Source of the DNA: Alteraurantiacibacter aestuarii
Lineage (GTDB): Bacteria; Pseudomonadota; Alphaproteobacteria; Sphingomonadales; Sphingomonadaceae
NCBI RefSeq assembly: GCF_009827405.1
Contig: NZ_WTYY01000003.1
Location: 532,450 to 596,449, forward strand
Length of the DNA stretch: 64,000 nucleotides
Reading direction: 5' to 3'
In this document: positions 8,097-18,827 of the stretch, one piece after another
Position numbering within the stretch: position 1 is the first letter of the stretch
Layout of the letters: every line of letters begins with the position of its first letter
Made by a program: the position numbers and the translations under genes
Notes under the pieces: generated by a model
What the model saw: the letters and a program-made list of their open reading frames with translations, nothing else
The model's database searches: none
What the model was told of the DNA's origin: nothing

Positions 8097-9215
8097 CTAG
8101 AGTGTATTGAGGAAGGCGACGAGCGCGGCGCGTTCCCCGGCGGTGAGATCGAGATCCTTCAGCAGCGGATCGGGCAGAGGCGGCGGAGCATCGGTGGTCT
8201 CGCTCTGCACCGTGCGATCGCGCCCACCTCCGCCGGCATAGGTGGCCACCACACCGCGCAGATGCGGGAATATCCCGTTATGCATGTAAGGATCGCTGCG
8301 GCTGACGCCGCGCAACGAAGGTGTGCGGAAATATCCCACATCGGCCGGATCGCCGGTAACCGCATAGCGACCGACATCCTCCAGCGTGCGGCCATAGAAG
8401 CTGATGCCCAGATTGTGGAACCTGCCATCAGTCAGGTAGGTGCCGCTGTGACAATTGGCGCAGCGCGCCCGGGTGCGAAACAGGTGCAATCCCAGCAGCT
8501 CGTCGTCCGCCAGAACCTCTGTTCCATCGCGGAAAACGCGGTCCCACTTGCTCGACCGCGGGCGCAGGGTCCGCTCAAAATCGGCCAGCGCCAGGGCAAT
8601 ATCGCCTATGGCGATCCGGGGGGTGCCATAGGCAGCGGCAAACTCCTGGCGATAGTCTTCGCGCGTGTTGATCCATGCCTCTATCTGCGCCGGGTCCGCC
8701 GCCATCTCAATCGGATTGATGATCGGCTCGATTGCCTGCGCTTCCAGTGAGGGGCTGCGCCCATCCCAGAACAGGCTGTCCATCTGCGACGCGGCATAAA
8801 GGCTCAACGCATTGCGCTGGCCGCGCTGCCGATCATGACCGATCGACGTCTTGATCCCGTCTGAAAAGCCAAGCTCAACATTATGGCAAGATGCACAGGC
8901 GAGCTGGCCGGAACCTGAAAGATGCCGTTCCTCGAACAGCCGCGCACCAAGCTGCGCGCGCAATGCGGCATTGCCTTCCAGCGCCACACGCGGCGGCAGC
9001 GGGCCGAATTCGCTGAACACCGCGCCCTCGTCAACCTGCGCCGCCGGCCAGCTCTCGACAGGGCCGGCATAGGCCTGCCGCAACTGGGCAATCCGCCCCG
9101 CCGGTTCCTCCCGCTGCGTGGCCGCGACAACGAAAATCAGCGCGGCCAAGGCCAGGGCAATCCGGCCAGTCCTTGCGAGCGGAAAGCCCATGTCGGTCTT
9201 CCGGTCCCCGCGCAT
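8097..9215 (-). CDS. Di-haem cytochrome c peroxidase / MauG-family protein
   Basis: 372 residues with an N-terminal hydrophobic export signal and two haem c sites: CASCH (residues ~107-111) and CANCH (~242-246). Between and after them are LFWDGRSPSLEAQA and YMHNGIFPHLRGVV, standard in the CcpA/MauG superfamily. It would act in the periplasm, as a peroxidase or as an oxidase that modifies a partner protein. Its ATG overlaps the stop of the upstream receptor gene (TGATG), so the two are coupled. An in-frame ATG at 9191 with GGAAG 6 bp upstream is an equally good start. Substrate cannot be told. Confidence 0.87.
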   Translation of the reverse strand: MRGDRKTDMGFPLARTGRIALALAALIFVVAATQREEPAGRIAQLRQAYAGPVESWPAAQVDEGAVFSEFGPLPPRVALEGNAALRAQLGARLFEERHLSGSGQLACASCHNVELGFSDGIKTSIGHDRQRGQRNALSLYAASQMDSLFWDGRSPSLEAQAIEPIINPIEMAADPAQIEAWINTREDYRQEFAAAYGTPRIAIGDIALALADFERTLRPRSSKWDRVFRDGTEVLADDELLGLHLFRTRARCANCHSGTYLTDGRFHNLGISFYGRTLEDVGRYAVTGDPADVGYFRTPSLRGVSRSDPYMHNGIFPHLRGVVATYAGGGGRDRTVQSETTDAPPPLPDPLLKDLDLTAGERAALVAFLNTL

Positions 9216-11761
9216 CAGAAGTTGTACCTCAGCCCCAGCCAAGCCTGACGGCCATACTGATAGGGATAGCTGATGCTGACATGCTCCTTTGACGGGATGC
9301 GGTTCAGCATGTTCTCCAGCCGCAGGTCAGCCGTCAGGCTGCCAAACTGGCTGCGGATCACCTCGACCTGGACGTTCAGGTTCACATCGAAATTGTCGCG
9401 ATAGCGGACATCGTCATAGACATCGTAACGCACACCATCGACCGTCTGATTGACCGTCGTATCTTCAATCTGGTCAAAGCCGGTGCGGTAGCGGAAGTTG
9501 AGATTGGTGGTCACGCGGTCGTCCAGCCACAAGGCCGTCCATGTCGCGTTGGCGATGAAGGGCGCGGCATAGTCCAGTCGGCGGTTCATCTGCTTGATTT
9601 CGAGTCCGGAGATGAGATCGCCATGATAAAGGAAGATGTCCTCCCCGAATTCCTCATCATCCGATGTCTCGAAGTAGTCGGCATTATTGCTTCTGGTGGT
9701 GCTGTAATTCATGTTCAGCGCCAGTGAGTGGCGGGTCCCCAGACTGCGCAGCCATTCGAGGGAGATACCCTTGTAAGTGCTCCTGCCGTCATTGGTGATT
9801 GTGTAGGAACGATAGAGGCTGGTGCCGGTCGCTGTATCCACCGTCACCAGCTCGGAGGGGGAACTGGCGAATTCGTCCTTGCCCCGGCGATAGATGCCTT
9901 TCAGCCGCACCTGTCCGCCCAGCACGGTGCCGGTCAGCGCTGCGGTCAGCTCGTCCGAATAGGGCGTGTCGAGATCGGCCTGTCCGTAGCTGGCGGGCTG
10001 GGTCTCGCGATAGAGCGTCCAGTCGCTGTCGGCAAAGACCACATCATTGCCGACAACGGTGCCCTCGCGCCGGTACAGGATCGTGCGCGGATAGGCCTCG
10101 CGAATGGCATAGGCGAGCATGCTCTTGCCATAATACCGGTTCGCGCCGGCAGTCAGGACCCAGCCTTCCAGCGGCAGGTTCCAGCTTGCGGCAAGGCGCG
10201 GCGCGAAATCGTGATTGCCGAGGAAGCTTTCGTAGTCATAACGCAAGCCGCCGCGCAGGTCGAACGCCCCGGCGCTCAGACTATACTCGGCCCAGGCAAA
10301 CAGCTTATCCAGCCCGACGGCGACATCATACTGCTTGCCGAAATTATACTGGCCAAGCGCATATTCGCCATCCGCGCAGGTGTTGGCAGTGGTGTCCTGA
10401 CAGATGATCGTTCCGGTAACGCCATAACTGCCCGGCAGGTCCGCCACCGTATCACCGCGTGAGTAGGAGTACTGGTCTTCCGGCCGGCTGCGAAAGGCAT
10501 CGACACGCTCATAGCCAAAGCCGCCGCGCAATGTTCCCGCACCGATCTGGCTGGAGGCGTTGAAGCTGAGCGCGTAATTGTCCTGCGTCTGGTCCAGATT
10601 GCCATTGCCGCCCAATGAGCAGGTGGAACTGCTGCAGACGCCGCCGAAGGTCGTGTTGGACGGGATGGAATAGCCTGGCGTGGATGATTCCCGGCCGCTG
10701 TTGGAATGGGTGTAGGCTGCGACAACTTCCCAGTTCAGATCGCCCCTGTTCGCCAGCTCGATCTCGCCAGTGAAGCCACCACCCTTGGTCAGGACATCAA
10801 GACCAAGCGCATTGTTTCGCGAATTCATCGTTTCATACGGTGAATAGGCGGCCTTGGCGCGCAGCGTCATGTCATCCGACAGATCGGCAACGATGCTGGC
10901 CAGGTAATTGTCGCTGGTGCTGCTCTCGGTGTAGCTGCCGCCGCCGTAATTCGGGTGGCGGTAACTGGTCACCTCGGCAATCTTGCGTCCTGCGGCGAGC
11001 AGGATCGCCACGTCTTGGGACAGCGGCATATCCACGCTGCCGCCAAAGCGCCATTGGTGGAACTGCGGCGAGACCGGCAATGGATCGTCGCCAAAGGCCG
11101 CCAGCGTGGCATCGGATACGTTGAAACCGGTGATGCCGTCACCGGTGTAAAAACCGTAGGCTTCGGCAGCGAGATAGCGCCGGGGCGTGCGCGTGGTGAT
11201 TTCCAGCGCGCCGCCGGTGAAGCTGCCATATTCGGCCGATATGTTGGAATCGCGCAGGATGATCTCGCCGATCAGGCTGGAATCAAGCCAGATTGTCTGC
11301 GCCGAATTTCCGGCAGGTTCGTTGGCATTGTAGACGTTGTCATTGGTGATATCGAGCCGGCTGTTCACGTCCATGCCGTCTATCGTGATCAGGTTCTCAT
11401 AAATCCGCCCGCCTGAAATCGAGATGTTCGCCGGACGCAGATCAATGATGTCATCGGGTGAGGCCAGGCCCTCTTCGCGCGTGAACTGGACGGTCGGCAG
11501 GATCTTGAGCAGCTGGTTCACATCGCCCGAGCCGGGGGTGCGGTCCTCGATCTCATCCTCGCCGATTATCGACGTGCCTGAATCCACACCCGTATCGTCC
11601 GCGCCCGAATTGATGGTGTAGCTTTCGCCGACACCGTCCCCCTCGGCAATGATCTCCGGAAGCGTGACGGCCTGCACGTCCTGCGCCTGAACTGCTGGCG
11701 CAAGCAGCAGGCCCTGGCTGGCGACAAGGGCAAGAATGGATGTGTGGGATCTGGTGAACAT
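9215..11761 (-). CDS. TonB-dependent outer-membrane receptor (Fur-type promoter)
   Basis: 848 residues: signal peptide ending in VQAQD, a plug domain (~residues 50-175, with ISGGRIYENLITIDGMDV and GGALEITTRT), and a long 22-strand-type beta barrel ending in an aromatic residue (RYNF). GGAGGT stands 4 bp before the ATG at 11761, which settles the start against a longer reading to 11956. Coupled downstream to a di-haem MauG-like gene. A Fur-box-like palindrome 49 bp upstream suggests a siderophore, haem or other metal-complex ligand, but ligand identity is inference. Confidence 0.9.
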   Translation of the reverse strand: MFTRSHTSILALVASQGLLLAPAVQAQDVQAVTLPEIIAEGDGVGESYTINSGADDTGVDSGTSIIGEDEIEDRTPGSGDVNQLLKILPTVQFTREEGLASPDDIIDLRPANISISGGRIYENLITIDGMDVNSRLDITNDNVYNANEPAGNSAQTIWLDSSLIGEIILRDSNISAEYGSFTGGALEITTRTPRRYLAAEAYGFYTGDGITGFNVSDATLAAFGDDPLPVSPQFHQWRFGGSVDMPLSQDVAILLAAGRKIAEVTSYRHPNYGGGSYTESSTSDNYLASIVADLSDDMTLRAKAAYSPYETMNSRNNALGLDVLTKGGGFTGEIELANRGDLNWEVVAAYTHSNSGRESSTPGYSIPSNTTFGGVCSSSTCSLGGNGNLDQTQDNYALSFNASSQIGAGTLRGGFGYERVDAFRSRPEDQYSYSRGDTVADLPGSYGVTGTIICQDTTANTCADGEYALGQYNFGKQYDVAVGLDKLFAWAEYSLSAGAFDLRGGLRYDYESFLGNHDFAPRLAASWNLPLEGWVLTAGANRYYGKSMLAYAIREAYPRTILYRREGTVVGNDVVFADSDWTLYRETQPASYGQADLDTPYSDELTAALTGTVLGGQVRLKGIYRRGKDEFASSPSELVTVDTATGTSLYRSYTITNDGRSTYKGISLEWLRSLGTRHSLALNMNYSTTRSNNADYFETSDDEEFGEDIFLYHGDLISGLEIKQMNRRLDYAAPFIANATWTALWLDDRVTTNLNFRYRTGFDQIEDTTVNQTVDGVRYDVYDDVRYRDNFDVNLNVQVEVIRSQFGSLTADLRLENMLNRIPSKEHVSISYPYQYGRQAWLGLRYNF

Positions 11762-12058
11762 GAATACCTCCGGTTGGCGCGACGGGCCGGCAGGTAACAA
11801 TGCACAACAGCTAATGCAAGCGATTCGCATTAGCATAAAATGACCTAGTCCTGGCTCAATGGCCCTTGCGGGATCGGCAGGCTGAAGGGGAGATTGCGCC
11901 AATGCGGGCGCTACGCAGAGGTAACACCGGGAAAAGCGTGCCAGGTCGGGCCGCAATGCAGGGCGATTACCTGCGAGTGGGTGGAGTTGCCTTCAATCCC
12001 GGCAAAACGGCATCATGCCAGCGCCGCCGCCGGTGAAGTGATCCGCGCTTTCGGAACG
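11762..12058. other. Intergenic region between receptor and transglutaminase operon
   Basis: 297 bp between the TBDR start and the stop of the 12.1 kb transglutaminase gene, both on the minus strand. The part next to the receptor holds its ribosome binding site and the palindrome at 11810-11834. I see no gene and no clear U-tract terminator in the remainder. Confidence 0.6.
11810..11834. promoter_or_regulatory. Fur-box-like palindrome before the receptor gene
   Basis: A perfect 8-bp inverted repeat, GCTAATGC (11810-11817) and GCATTAGC (11827-11834), surrounds a 9-base centre. The inner 19-mer on the minus strand, AATGCGAATCGCTTGCATT, keeps the AATGxGAAT core of proteobacterial Fur boxes. It lies 49 bp before the receptor ATG. 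Confidence 0.55.
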
Positions 12059-12958
12059 TCAATCGATGGACGTAACGGACGATTCGATCGGCAGCACGTC
12101 CACGGAAACCTGCAGGGTCTGGCCGGCGTTGCCGTGAAACACCCCGTCCACCGGCGCGACATCAGCATAATCGCGGCCCATCGCCACGATGATATGATCG
12201 CCGCCGACCACCAGATCATTGGTCGGGTCAAAGCCGACCCAGCCCAGTTCCTCTCCGCACCAGATGTTGACCCAGGCGTGCATCGCATCGCAGCCCACCA
12301 GACGCTCGCGGCCCGGTGGCGGGATGGTTCGCAGATAGCCGCTGACATAGCCTGCCGGAATGCCGTGGGACCGCAGCGCCGCGATCATGATGTGGGCGAA
12401 ATCCTGGCATACGCCGCGCCGCTGGCGGAATGCCTCCTTCGGCGGAGTCTCCGTCTTGGTGGCATCGCTGTCATAGGAAAACTGCGAGTAGATGGCGTGC
12501 ATCAGCAGCTTGCCCGCCTGCAGCACGCTGTCCGCCGGGTTCAGGAAGGAATGCGCCCAGTCACCGATCTCCGCATCGATCTTCACAATCGGGGAATTGA
12601 ACAGATAGAGCGCAGGCCCGGATTCCGACAGATCGCGGCTGCGCCAGCCCGCGCGGCGGATCTCAGCCACGCTGGGGCAGGGCACGGTCAGATCCAGCAC
12701 CCGCGGCGCAACCTCGATCGAGAAGGCGCTCTCAATCCGCAGCGAGGAAATCGGCTCGCTCAGAAGCAGGCGACTGGAATTGACGACGTAAGGCCCATGC
12801 GCGCTGACCACGGAATTGGCGTGGGGCGTAACGGTGAGGCGATAGTCGAACAGGCGCTGGCCCGCCCAGGCGGTGGGTTCCAGCCGAACGTTGAAGCGGG
12901 CCAGCCGCACCAGTGCGGCATAGCGGATATCGGTCACATGCAGGACGCGGAAAATCAT
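12059..12958 (-). CDS. Transglutaminase-like cysteine protease/ligase, small form
   Basis: 299 residues: bacterial transglutaminase N-terminal beta domain (~1-90), then a transglutaminase core with the full triad C184 (RGVCQDFAH), H227 (DAMHAWV) and D244 (GFDPTND). There is no signal peptide, so it is cytoplasmic. Relatives of this type cluster with circularly permuted ATP-grasp and alpha-E proteins, and have been proposed to process or crosslink a small peptide or amide product. Its ATG overlaps the upstream gene's stop by four bases. Last gene of a three-gene operon. Confidence 0.85.
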   Translation of the reverse strand: MIFRVLHVTDIRYAALVRLARFNVRLEPTAWAGQRLFDYRLTVTPHANSVVSAHGPYVVNSSRLLLSEPISSLRIESAFSIEVAPRVLDLTVPCPSVAEIRRAGWRSRDLSESGPALYLFNSPIVKIDAEIGDWAHSFLNPADSVLQAGKLLMHAIYSQFSYDSDATKTETPPKEAFRQRRGVCQDFAHIMIAALRSHGIPAGYVSGYLRTIPPPGRERLVGCDAMHAWVNIWCGEELGWVGFDPTNDLVVGGDHIIVAMGRDYADVAPVDGVFHGNAGQTLQVSVDVLPIESSVTSID

Positions 12959-15447
12959 CCCAGCAGACTGCCCTGCGTGTTGCGATCAGGCCGCTCCACT
13001 TGCAGGAAATAGCGCTGCGAGAGCGCTTCCGACAGAGACAGCAGGCGCACTTCAACTTCCTGCACGGCCTCTTCAGTCACGCCCGCAGCCTCAAGGCTGA
13101 GGAGATCGGCCAGCATGGCGCGGGTTTCGCGCAGTGGCCGTTCCGGCACGCCATCCTCCACCAGCAGCGGCAGATTGGCGAGGTGCTCCTCAATATGGTT
13201 CAGCTGAAACAGCAGCGAGCGCGGATTGTTCGGGTCCAGCAGTACCAGATCGATAACCGGCACCTGCATCGGCCCGGTAAGATAGCGCGTGCGATAGACG
13301 ATCTGGCTGTCACACAGATCCAGCAGCGCGCCCAGATCATCCACCCTGCTGTCCCCGAAGGCGAACTGGCGGGTCAGGCGGCAGCAATTGAGCGCGCGTT
13401 CAAGCCGCCTGCCAAGCTCCAGAAAGCGCCATGCAGGGCTTCGCACCATGTTCTCGGCAGTAAGACCAGAAAGCGTGCTCAGCCGTTCAATCAGCATGTT
13501 CGATGCGTTGAGCAGCGATTCGGAGTGATCCGCGTCGAACGAAGGCACTGGCCGATTGGCAACGCGCCAGAAATCGGTCGACATGCGATCGCGCAGTCCG
13601 CGACCGATCTCGCGCGTCCGACCGATCAGCGCGGCAACCCCGCCCGGCGATCCTTTTTCTGCGAATGCGCTGCCGCAAATCCTGATGACCGGAGACCTGG
13701 CCTGCTCTGCCTTGATCGCGCCCCACTGGACGAGGATATCGACCAGCCTTGCGATGGTGTCGGGGCCTCTGCCCGCGCCGCCATCCACATCGATCGGGCT
13801 GCCGGCCAGGCTGCGGATGACGCGGACGGTCATCTCCGCGCGCTCGGCATAGCGGCTGAACCAGAACAGATTGTCTGCCGCCTGACTGGCCAGAATGCCG
13901 CCGCTGCGCAGGATCGGCGGGGATTCGCCGGCACCCAGCAGGCTTTCCTGCTGGATCGGAACATCATCGACAACGCACACATCAGCGGACAGGTCTCCAT
14001 CGCCCATCAATGACGTGCGCAGATCACCAGATGATGACAGCCGGGCAAAGCCGCCGGGCATCACCTGCCAGTTGCCGTCTCCATCGCGGGCGACAAAGGC
14101 ACGCAGCGTGAAGGGGCGGGGGACGAACTGGTCATCGACCAGCACCGGGCTGGTGGAAAGGTGGACGATCTCCTGCCCGCAATAATCAATCGGGCGCAGT
14201 TGCATGGCGGCCAGCAACGTGTCCTTCTCCGCCTCGCTGAACTGCGCACCGGCGCGCGTCCGGCCTGCCGGAAGGCCTTTGACATGGCCTCCGAAGGCGG
14301 AACTGATCACCAGATCCTCGAACCGCGCCTTGACCGTGCTGGCCTCGGTCTCCTGCCCGCACCACCATGTGGCGACATTGGGCAGCTTGAGCGGCGATCC
14401 CAGCAGCTTGGTTGCCAGCCGGGGCATGAAGGCGGAGAATGCATGCGATTCGACCACGCCGACACCGGGCCAGTTGGCCACCGTCAGCCCGCCATTCGAC
14501 CACGCCTGAAACAGGTCGGGAATGCCGATCTGCGAATGGGAATCGAAAGCCAGCGGATCGATTTGCCGGGCGTTGATCCAGCGCCAGATGGCATCGATGC
14601 GCTTTGGCCCGGCAATGGTGCGCACGAACAGCTGATCGCTGATGACCGTCAGGTCCCGCCCTTCGACCAGCGGCAGGCCCAGATAACGCGCCAGATGCGC
14701 CTGTTCGGGATAGCTCTGGTTGTAAGGCCCGGCGGTCAGCAGGGCGATGCGCGGTTCATCTCGGTGGTTGTCAGCAGCAATCCCGCGCCGCAGATCGCCA
14801 TAGAAACCGGCATGCCTGCGGGTGTTGATATCCGACAATAGCGAACCGGTGCTGCGCGACAGGGCGAGCCGGTTTTCCAGCGCATAGCCGATCCCGGTGG
14901 CAAAGCGCGTGCGGTCTGCCAGCACCCGCCATTCGCCATTGGGGCCGCGTGCCAGATCGGCGGCGTAAACGTGCAGGTAATGGCCGCCGCTGGGCTTGAT
15001 GCCCACCATCTTGGGGACGAACTGCGAACTGCCCGAGATCACGGCGGCGGGCAGATGGCCTTCTGCCACCAGCCTTTGCGGCCCGTAGATATCGGCCACG
15101 ATGCTTTCCAGCAGGCTGGCGCGCTGGATCAAACCCTGGGCGACCTGATCCCATTCTTCCGTACCAATCAGCAAGGGCATGGGGCTGAGCGGCCAGGGAC
15201 GCTCATCCTCATCGCCGATCAGGCGGAAGGTGAGGCCCAGTTCCTGGCTTTCACGCGCCACCTGTTCCTGAATATTGCCGTGCGCCCCTTGTGAAAGCGA
15301 CAGCAGGCGACGTGCAGTGGTTTCCCATTTGGCCGCGACGTTGGGCTGGGCGCCTGCATAAAGATCGCCGCGCTGCGAACTGGGCGCATAGGCGCCAAGG
15401 GCATTGTCAGGGGTGGGATCACCCCTTGTCACGGCAGTTTTTTCCAT
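12955..15447 (-). CDS. Circularly permuted ATP-grasp protein fused to alpha-E domain
   Basis: 830 residues joining two families often encoded separately. Residues ~60-490 are a circularly permuted type-2 ATP-grasp (former DUF404/DUF407), with NMLxGP-like SYPEQAHLARYLGLPLVEGRDLTV and a later IGRP-like KLPNVATWWCG. Residues ~515-820 are an all-helical alpha-E domain (former DUF403), with DNLFWFSRYAERAEMTVR and DPNNPRSLLFQLNHIEEHLANLP. ATP-grasp enzymes ligate carboxylates to amines through an acyl-phosphate, so a peptide or amide synthase is likely; substrate unknown. Only 5 bp separate it from the upstream DUF2126 gene. Confidence 0.87.
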   Translation of the reverse strand: MEKTAVTRGDPTPDNALGAYAPSSQRGDLYAGAQPNVAAKWETTARRLLSLSQGAHGNIQEQVARESQELGLTFRLIGDEDERPWPLSPMPLLIGTEEWDQVAQGLIQRASLLESIVADIYGPQRLVAEGHLPAAVISGSSQFVPKMVGIKPSGGHYLHVYAADLARGPNGEWRVLADRTRFATGIGYALENRLALSRSTGSLLSDINTRRHAGFYGDLRRGIAADNHRDEPRIALLTAGPYNQSYPEQAHLARYLGLPLVEGRDLTVISDQLFVRTIAGPKRIDAIWRWINARQIDPLAFDSHSQIGIPDLFQAWSNGGLTVANWPGVGVVESHAFSAFMPRLATKLLGSPLKLPNVATWWCGQETEASTVKARFEDLVISSAFGGHVKGLPAGRTRAGAQFSEAEKDTLLAAMQLRPIDYCGQEIVHLSTSPVLVDDQFVPRPFTLRAFVARDGDGNWQVMPGGFARLSSSGDLRTSLMGDGDLSADVCVVDDVPIQQESLLGAGESPPILRSGGILASQAADNLFWFSRYAERAEMTVRVIRSLAGSPIDVDGGAGRGPDTIARLVDILVQWGAIKAEQARSPVIRICGSAFAEKGSPGGVAALIGRTREIGRGLRDRMSTDFWRVANRPVPSFDADHSESLLNASNMLIERLSTLSGLTAENMVRSPAWRFLELGRRLERALNCCRLTRQFAFGDSRVDDLGALLDLCDSQIVYRTRYLTGPMQVPVIDLVLLDPNNPRSLLFQLNHIEEHLANLPLLVEDGVPERPLRETRAMLADLLSLEAAGVTEEAVQEVEVRLLSLSEALSQRYFLQVERPDRNTQGSLLG

Positions 15448-15452
15448 TGCGC

Positions 15453-18400
15453 TTATGATCCGGCACGCGCCGGGCGTCGCAGGTCAAGAGTCATGGGAAA
15501 TTCTCCAGGCAATTCTTCGGGCGGCATGGCAACGGTTCCGGGGGAATGGCCATGATCCTGAAACCGCGCCTTGCGCCGCGATTCAGCTTCATAGCTGTTG
15601 ACCGGGACATCATCATACGACCGCCCGCCCGGATGTGCCACATGATAGACGCATCCGCCCAGCGACCGCCCGTTCCAGCTGTCGAGAATGTCGAACGTCA
15701 GCGGGGCGTGCGCCTTCATCGTGGGATGCAGGCAATTGGCCGTGGCCCATGCCTTGTAACGCACCCCGCCAACGCCTTCACCCGGCACGCCGGTGGCCGT
15801 CATCGGCACCCGCCGTCCGTTGCAGGCGATGATGTGGCGACCGGGGGTGAGGCCCTTGGCCCGCACCTGCAAGCGCTCTGTCGAACTGTCGACATAGCGC
15901 ACCGTGCCGCCGATCGCGCCGGTCTCGCCCAGCACGTTCCACGGTTCCAGCGCGTGGCTGATTTCCAGCGTGACGCCGCCGCCTTCCACTTCGCCGTGGA
16001 CCGGGAAGCGGAACTGGCGCTGCGCTTCGAACCAGTTGGGATCGAAGTCGTATCCGGCCCCGCGCAGGTCCTCCAGCACGGTCATGAAATCCGCCCATAC
16101 CGGGTGCGGCAACAGGAAACGATCGTGCAGCGCCGTGCCCCAGCGCACCAGTCCGCCATCCTGCGGCTCACGCCAGAACCATGCTGTCAGCGCCCGCAGC
16201 AGCAATTGCTGCGCCAGCGACATCTGCGGGTCTGGCGGCATCTCGAACCCGCGGAATTCGACCAGTCCCAGCCGCCCGGTCGGGCCGTCTGGCGAAAACA
16301 GCTTGTCGATGCAGATTTCGGTGCGGTGGGTATTGCCGGTCACGTCCACCAGCAGGTTGCGGAACAGCCGGTCGACCAGCCACGGGCGCTGATCCTCCTC
16401 ATCGCGCGAGGGGACCTGCGCCAGGGCGATTTCCAGCTCATAGATACTGTCATGGCGCGCCTCGTCGATGCGCGGGGCCTGGCTGGTCGGGCCGATGAAC
16501 ATTCCCGAAAACAGATAGCTGAGCGAGGGATGGCGCTGCCAGTAGAGGACAAAGCTCTTGAGCAGGTCGGCCCGGCGGATGAACGGCGAATCCAGCAGGC
16601 TTGGTCCACCCAGCACCAGATGGTTGCCACCGCCCGTCCCGATGGACCGCCCGTCCACCATGAACTTGTCGGCGGTCAGCCCGCACTCGCGCGCGGCGGT
16701 ATAAAGCGTTTCGGTAATGAACACCGCTTCATCCCAGCTGGCCGCTGGCTGGACGTTCACCTCGATCACGCCGGGATCGGGGGTGATCTTCATCACCCGC
16801 AGGCGCGGATCGGGCGGCGGCGGATAGCCTTCGATGCGCACCGGCATGCGCTGCGCCTCGGCCACAGCTTCGATGCGGGCGACGATTTCCAGATAGTCTT
16901 CCAGCGCCTCCACCGGCGGGATGAACACTGACAGGTGATCGCCGCGCGGCTCTATCGTCAGCGCGGTGCGGACCGCGCCTTCGATGATCTTCTGTTCCGA
17001 ACGCTCCTGCTGGTCATCGCCGCCACTGGCCACGCGCTCCTTGCGTTGTGCCGGTGCGGGCCTTGCTTCGGGGGCAGCGTCGGCATGTTCGACACCCTGC
17101 ACCCGGTAATCGGCCAGCGGCTCACGCGGTTCGGCGGTGTCGCGCGGGTGGATATAGGGATAGTCGGACGGCGGCACATAGGGCAGCGATCCCAGCGGCA
17201 GGCGGTATCCCAGCGCGCTGTCTCCCGGCACTGCGAACAGCGCGCCGCGCCGCACTTTCCACTTTTCGCTCTTCCAGCGGGATTGGCGCGAGGGTTCACT
17301 GTTCCAGCGCTGGATCGGCAGCACATAGCCAACCGGCCTGGACAGTCCGCGCTGGAACGTGCGCATGATGCGGCTGCGTTCCTCCGGATCGTCGATCTTG
17401 GGATCGTCCGGGCTGGTGTTATCGGGCAGCTGGGCTTCCTTGACGATCCAGCTGGCGGCGTCTTCGAACACCGGATTGATGAAGTCCTGATCCAGCCCGA
17501 AACCGTCGGCGACTTCCTGCAGGAACGGCAGCGCGCCTTCCTGGATCGCTTCATCCTGCTTGCGTGCAGCCTCGCCCTCGATCGGTTCACCCGCAATCAG
17601 GCTGGGATCGCGCCACACCGGCACGCCATCGGCGCGCCAGTACAGCGAATAGCCCCAGCGCGGCAGGCTCTCTCCGGGATACCATTTGCCCTGTCCGTGA
17701 TGCAGCAGTGCAGTGGGCGCAAATTGCTGGCGCAGCTTGCGGATCAGCCGGTCGGCATAGGCCGCCTTGGTCGGGCCCACGGCATCGGCATTCCATTCCG
17801 GCGCTTCGAAATCATCGTCGGCAATGAAGGTCGGCTCACCACCTGTGGTCAGGCGAACGTCCTGCGCCACAAGATCGGCATCGACCTGCTGGCCCAGTTC
17901 CAGCAGCGCCTGCCAGCGCGCCGGGGTAAACGGCTTGGTGATGCGCACGGCCTCGGCAATGCGGGCAATGCTCATCTCGAAGTGGAAATCGACCTCGGCC
18001 GGCTCTGCCGCGCCGCTGATGGGGGCGGCGGTGTTGAAATGGGGCGTGGCGGCCAGCGGGATATGCCCTTCGCCGGCAAACAGCCCCGATGTCGCATCAA
18101 GCCCGACCCAGCCGGCACCGGGAAGATAGATCTCTGTCCAGGCATGCAGATCGGTGAAGTCTTCTTCCGGCCCCCTGGGACCTTCGACAGCCTCCACATC
18201 GGCCTTCATCTGGATCAGATAGCCGGAGACGAAGCGCGCGGCATAGCCCAGCCGGCGCAATATCTGGATTTGCAGCCAGGCGCTGTCCCGGCACGATCCG
18301 GTGCCCAGGCTCAGCGTTTCTTCGGGTGACTGCACGCCCGGCTCCATGCGGATGACATAGCCAATGCGGTTGGCCAGTTCCTGGTTCAGCGTGACCAGGA

Positions 18401-18827
18401 AATCGATCGTGCGACCTTTCCAGCCGGAGAACTGCGCCACCAGCGCATCAAACAGCGGCCCGTGCTGCTCGGCCCCGAAATAGGCCGAAAGATCCTCACT
18501 CAGCGAGGGATCGTAGGAGAACGGCACGCTTTCGGCATAGGGATCGATGAAGAAGTCCAGCGGGTTGATTACCGCCAGTTCGGCCAGCAGATCCACCTCC
18601 ACGGTGAAGTGGTCGACAGGCTCCGGAAAGACGATCCGCGCCTGCCAGTTGCCGTGCGGGTCCTGCTGCCAGTTGAGGAAATGGTTGGGCGGACTGATCT
18701 TGAGCGAATAATTGGGCACAGCGGTGCGGCTGTGCGGCGCGGGCCTGAGGCGCACGACCTGCGGCCCCAATCGGATCGGACGGTTGTAGCGATAGCGGGT
18801 GAGGTGATGCAGGGCTGCTTTGATCAT
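15453..18827 (-). CDS. Large transglutaminase-like protein with DUF2126 domain
   Basis: 1124 residues. The N-terminal beta domain (~1-90) and transglutaminase core carry the triad C179 ([10 protein letters not shown]), H228 ([10 protein letters not shown]) and D244 (GLDATSG). From ~residue 290 to the end is the DUF2126 region, with [40 protein letters not shown] and [14 protein letters not shown], the last parts resembling a degenerate glutamine-synthetase/amidoligase-like fold. First gene of the operon and cytoplasmic by lack of a signal. Role in the pathway is unknown. Confidence 0.87.
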   Translation of the reverse strand: MIKAALHHLTRYRYNRPIRLGPQVVRLRPAPHSRTAVPNYSLKISPPNHFLNWQQDPHGNWQARIVFPEPVDHFTVEVDLLAELAVINPLDFFIDPYAESVPFSYDPSLSEDLSAYFGAEQHGPLFDALVAQFSGWKGRTIDFLVTLNQELANRIGYVIRMEPGVQSPEETLSLGTGSCRDSAWLQIQILRRLGYAARFVSGYLIQMKADVEAVEGPRGPEEDFTDLHAWTEIYLPGAGWVGLDATSGLFAGEGHIPLAATPHFNTAAPISGAAEPAEVDFHFEMSIARIAEAVRITKPFTPARWQALLELGQQVDADLVAQDVRLTTGGEPTFIADDDFEAPEWNADAVGPTKAAYADRLIRKLRQQFAPTALLHHGQGKWYPGESLPRWGYSLYWRADGVPVWRDPSLIAGEPIEGEAARKQDEAIQEGALPFLQEVADGFGLDQDFINPVFEDAASWIVKEAQLPDNTSPDDPKIDDPEERSRIMRTFQRGLSRPVGYVLPIQRWNSEPSRQSRWKSEKWKVRRGALFAVPGDSALGYRLPLGSLPYVPPSDYPYIHPRDTAEPREPLADYRVQGVEHADAAPEARPAPAQRKERVASGGDDQQERSEQKIIEGAVRTALTIEPRGDHLSVFIPPVEALEDYLEIVARIEAVAEAQRMPVRIEGYPPPPDPRLRVMKITPDPGVIEVNVQPAASWDEAVFITETLYTAARECGLTADKFMVDGRSIGTGGGNHLVLGGPSLLDSPFIRRADLLKSFVLYWQRHPSLSYLFSGMFIGPTSQAPRIDEARHDSIYELEIALAQVPSRDEEDQRPWLVDRLFRNLLVDVTGNTHRTEICIDKLFSPDGPTGRLGLVEFRGFEMPPDPQMSLAQQLLLRALTAWFWREPQDGGLVRWGTALHDRFLLPHPVWADFMTVLEDLRGAGYDFDPNWFEAQRQFRFPVHGEVEGGGVTLEISHALEPWNVLGETGAIGGTVRYVDSSTERLQVRAKGLTPGRHIIACNGRRVPMTATGVPGEGVGGVRYKAWATANCLHPTMKAHAPLTFDILDSWNGRSLGGCVYHVAHPGGRSYDDVPVNSYEAESRRKARFQDHGHSPGTVAMPPEELPGEFPMTLDLRRPARAGS

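Noticed and set aside
15546..18329. Long plus-strand open frames opposite the DUF2126 gene
   Set aside because: Arg/His/Gly-rich translations with no domain, lying fully antisense to a well-supported 1124-residue protein; expected in high-GC DNA.
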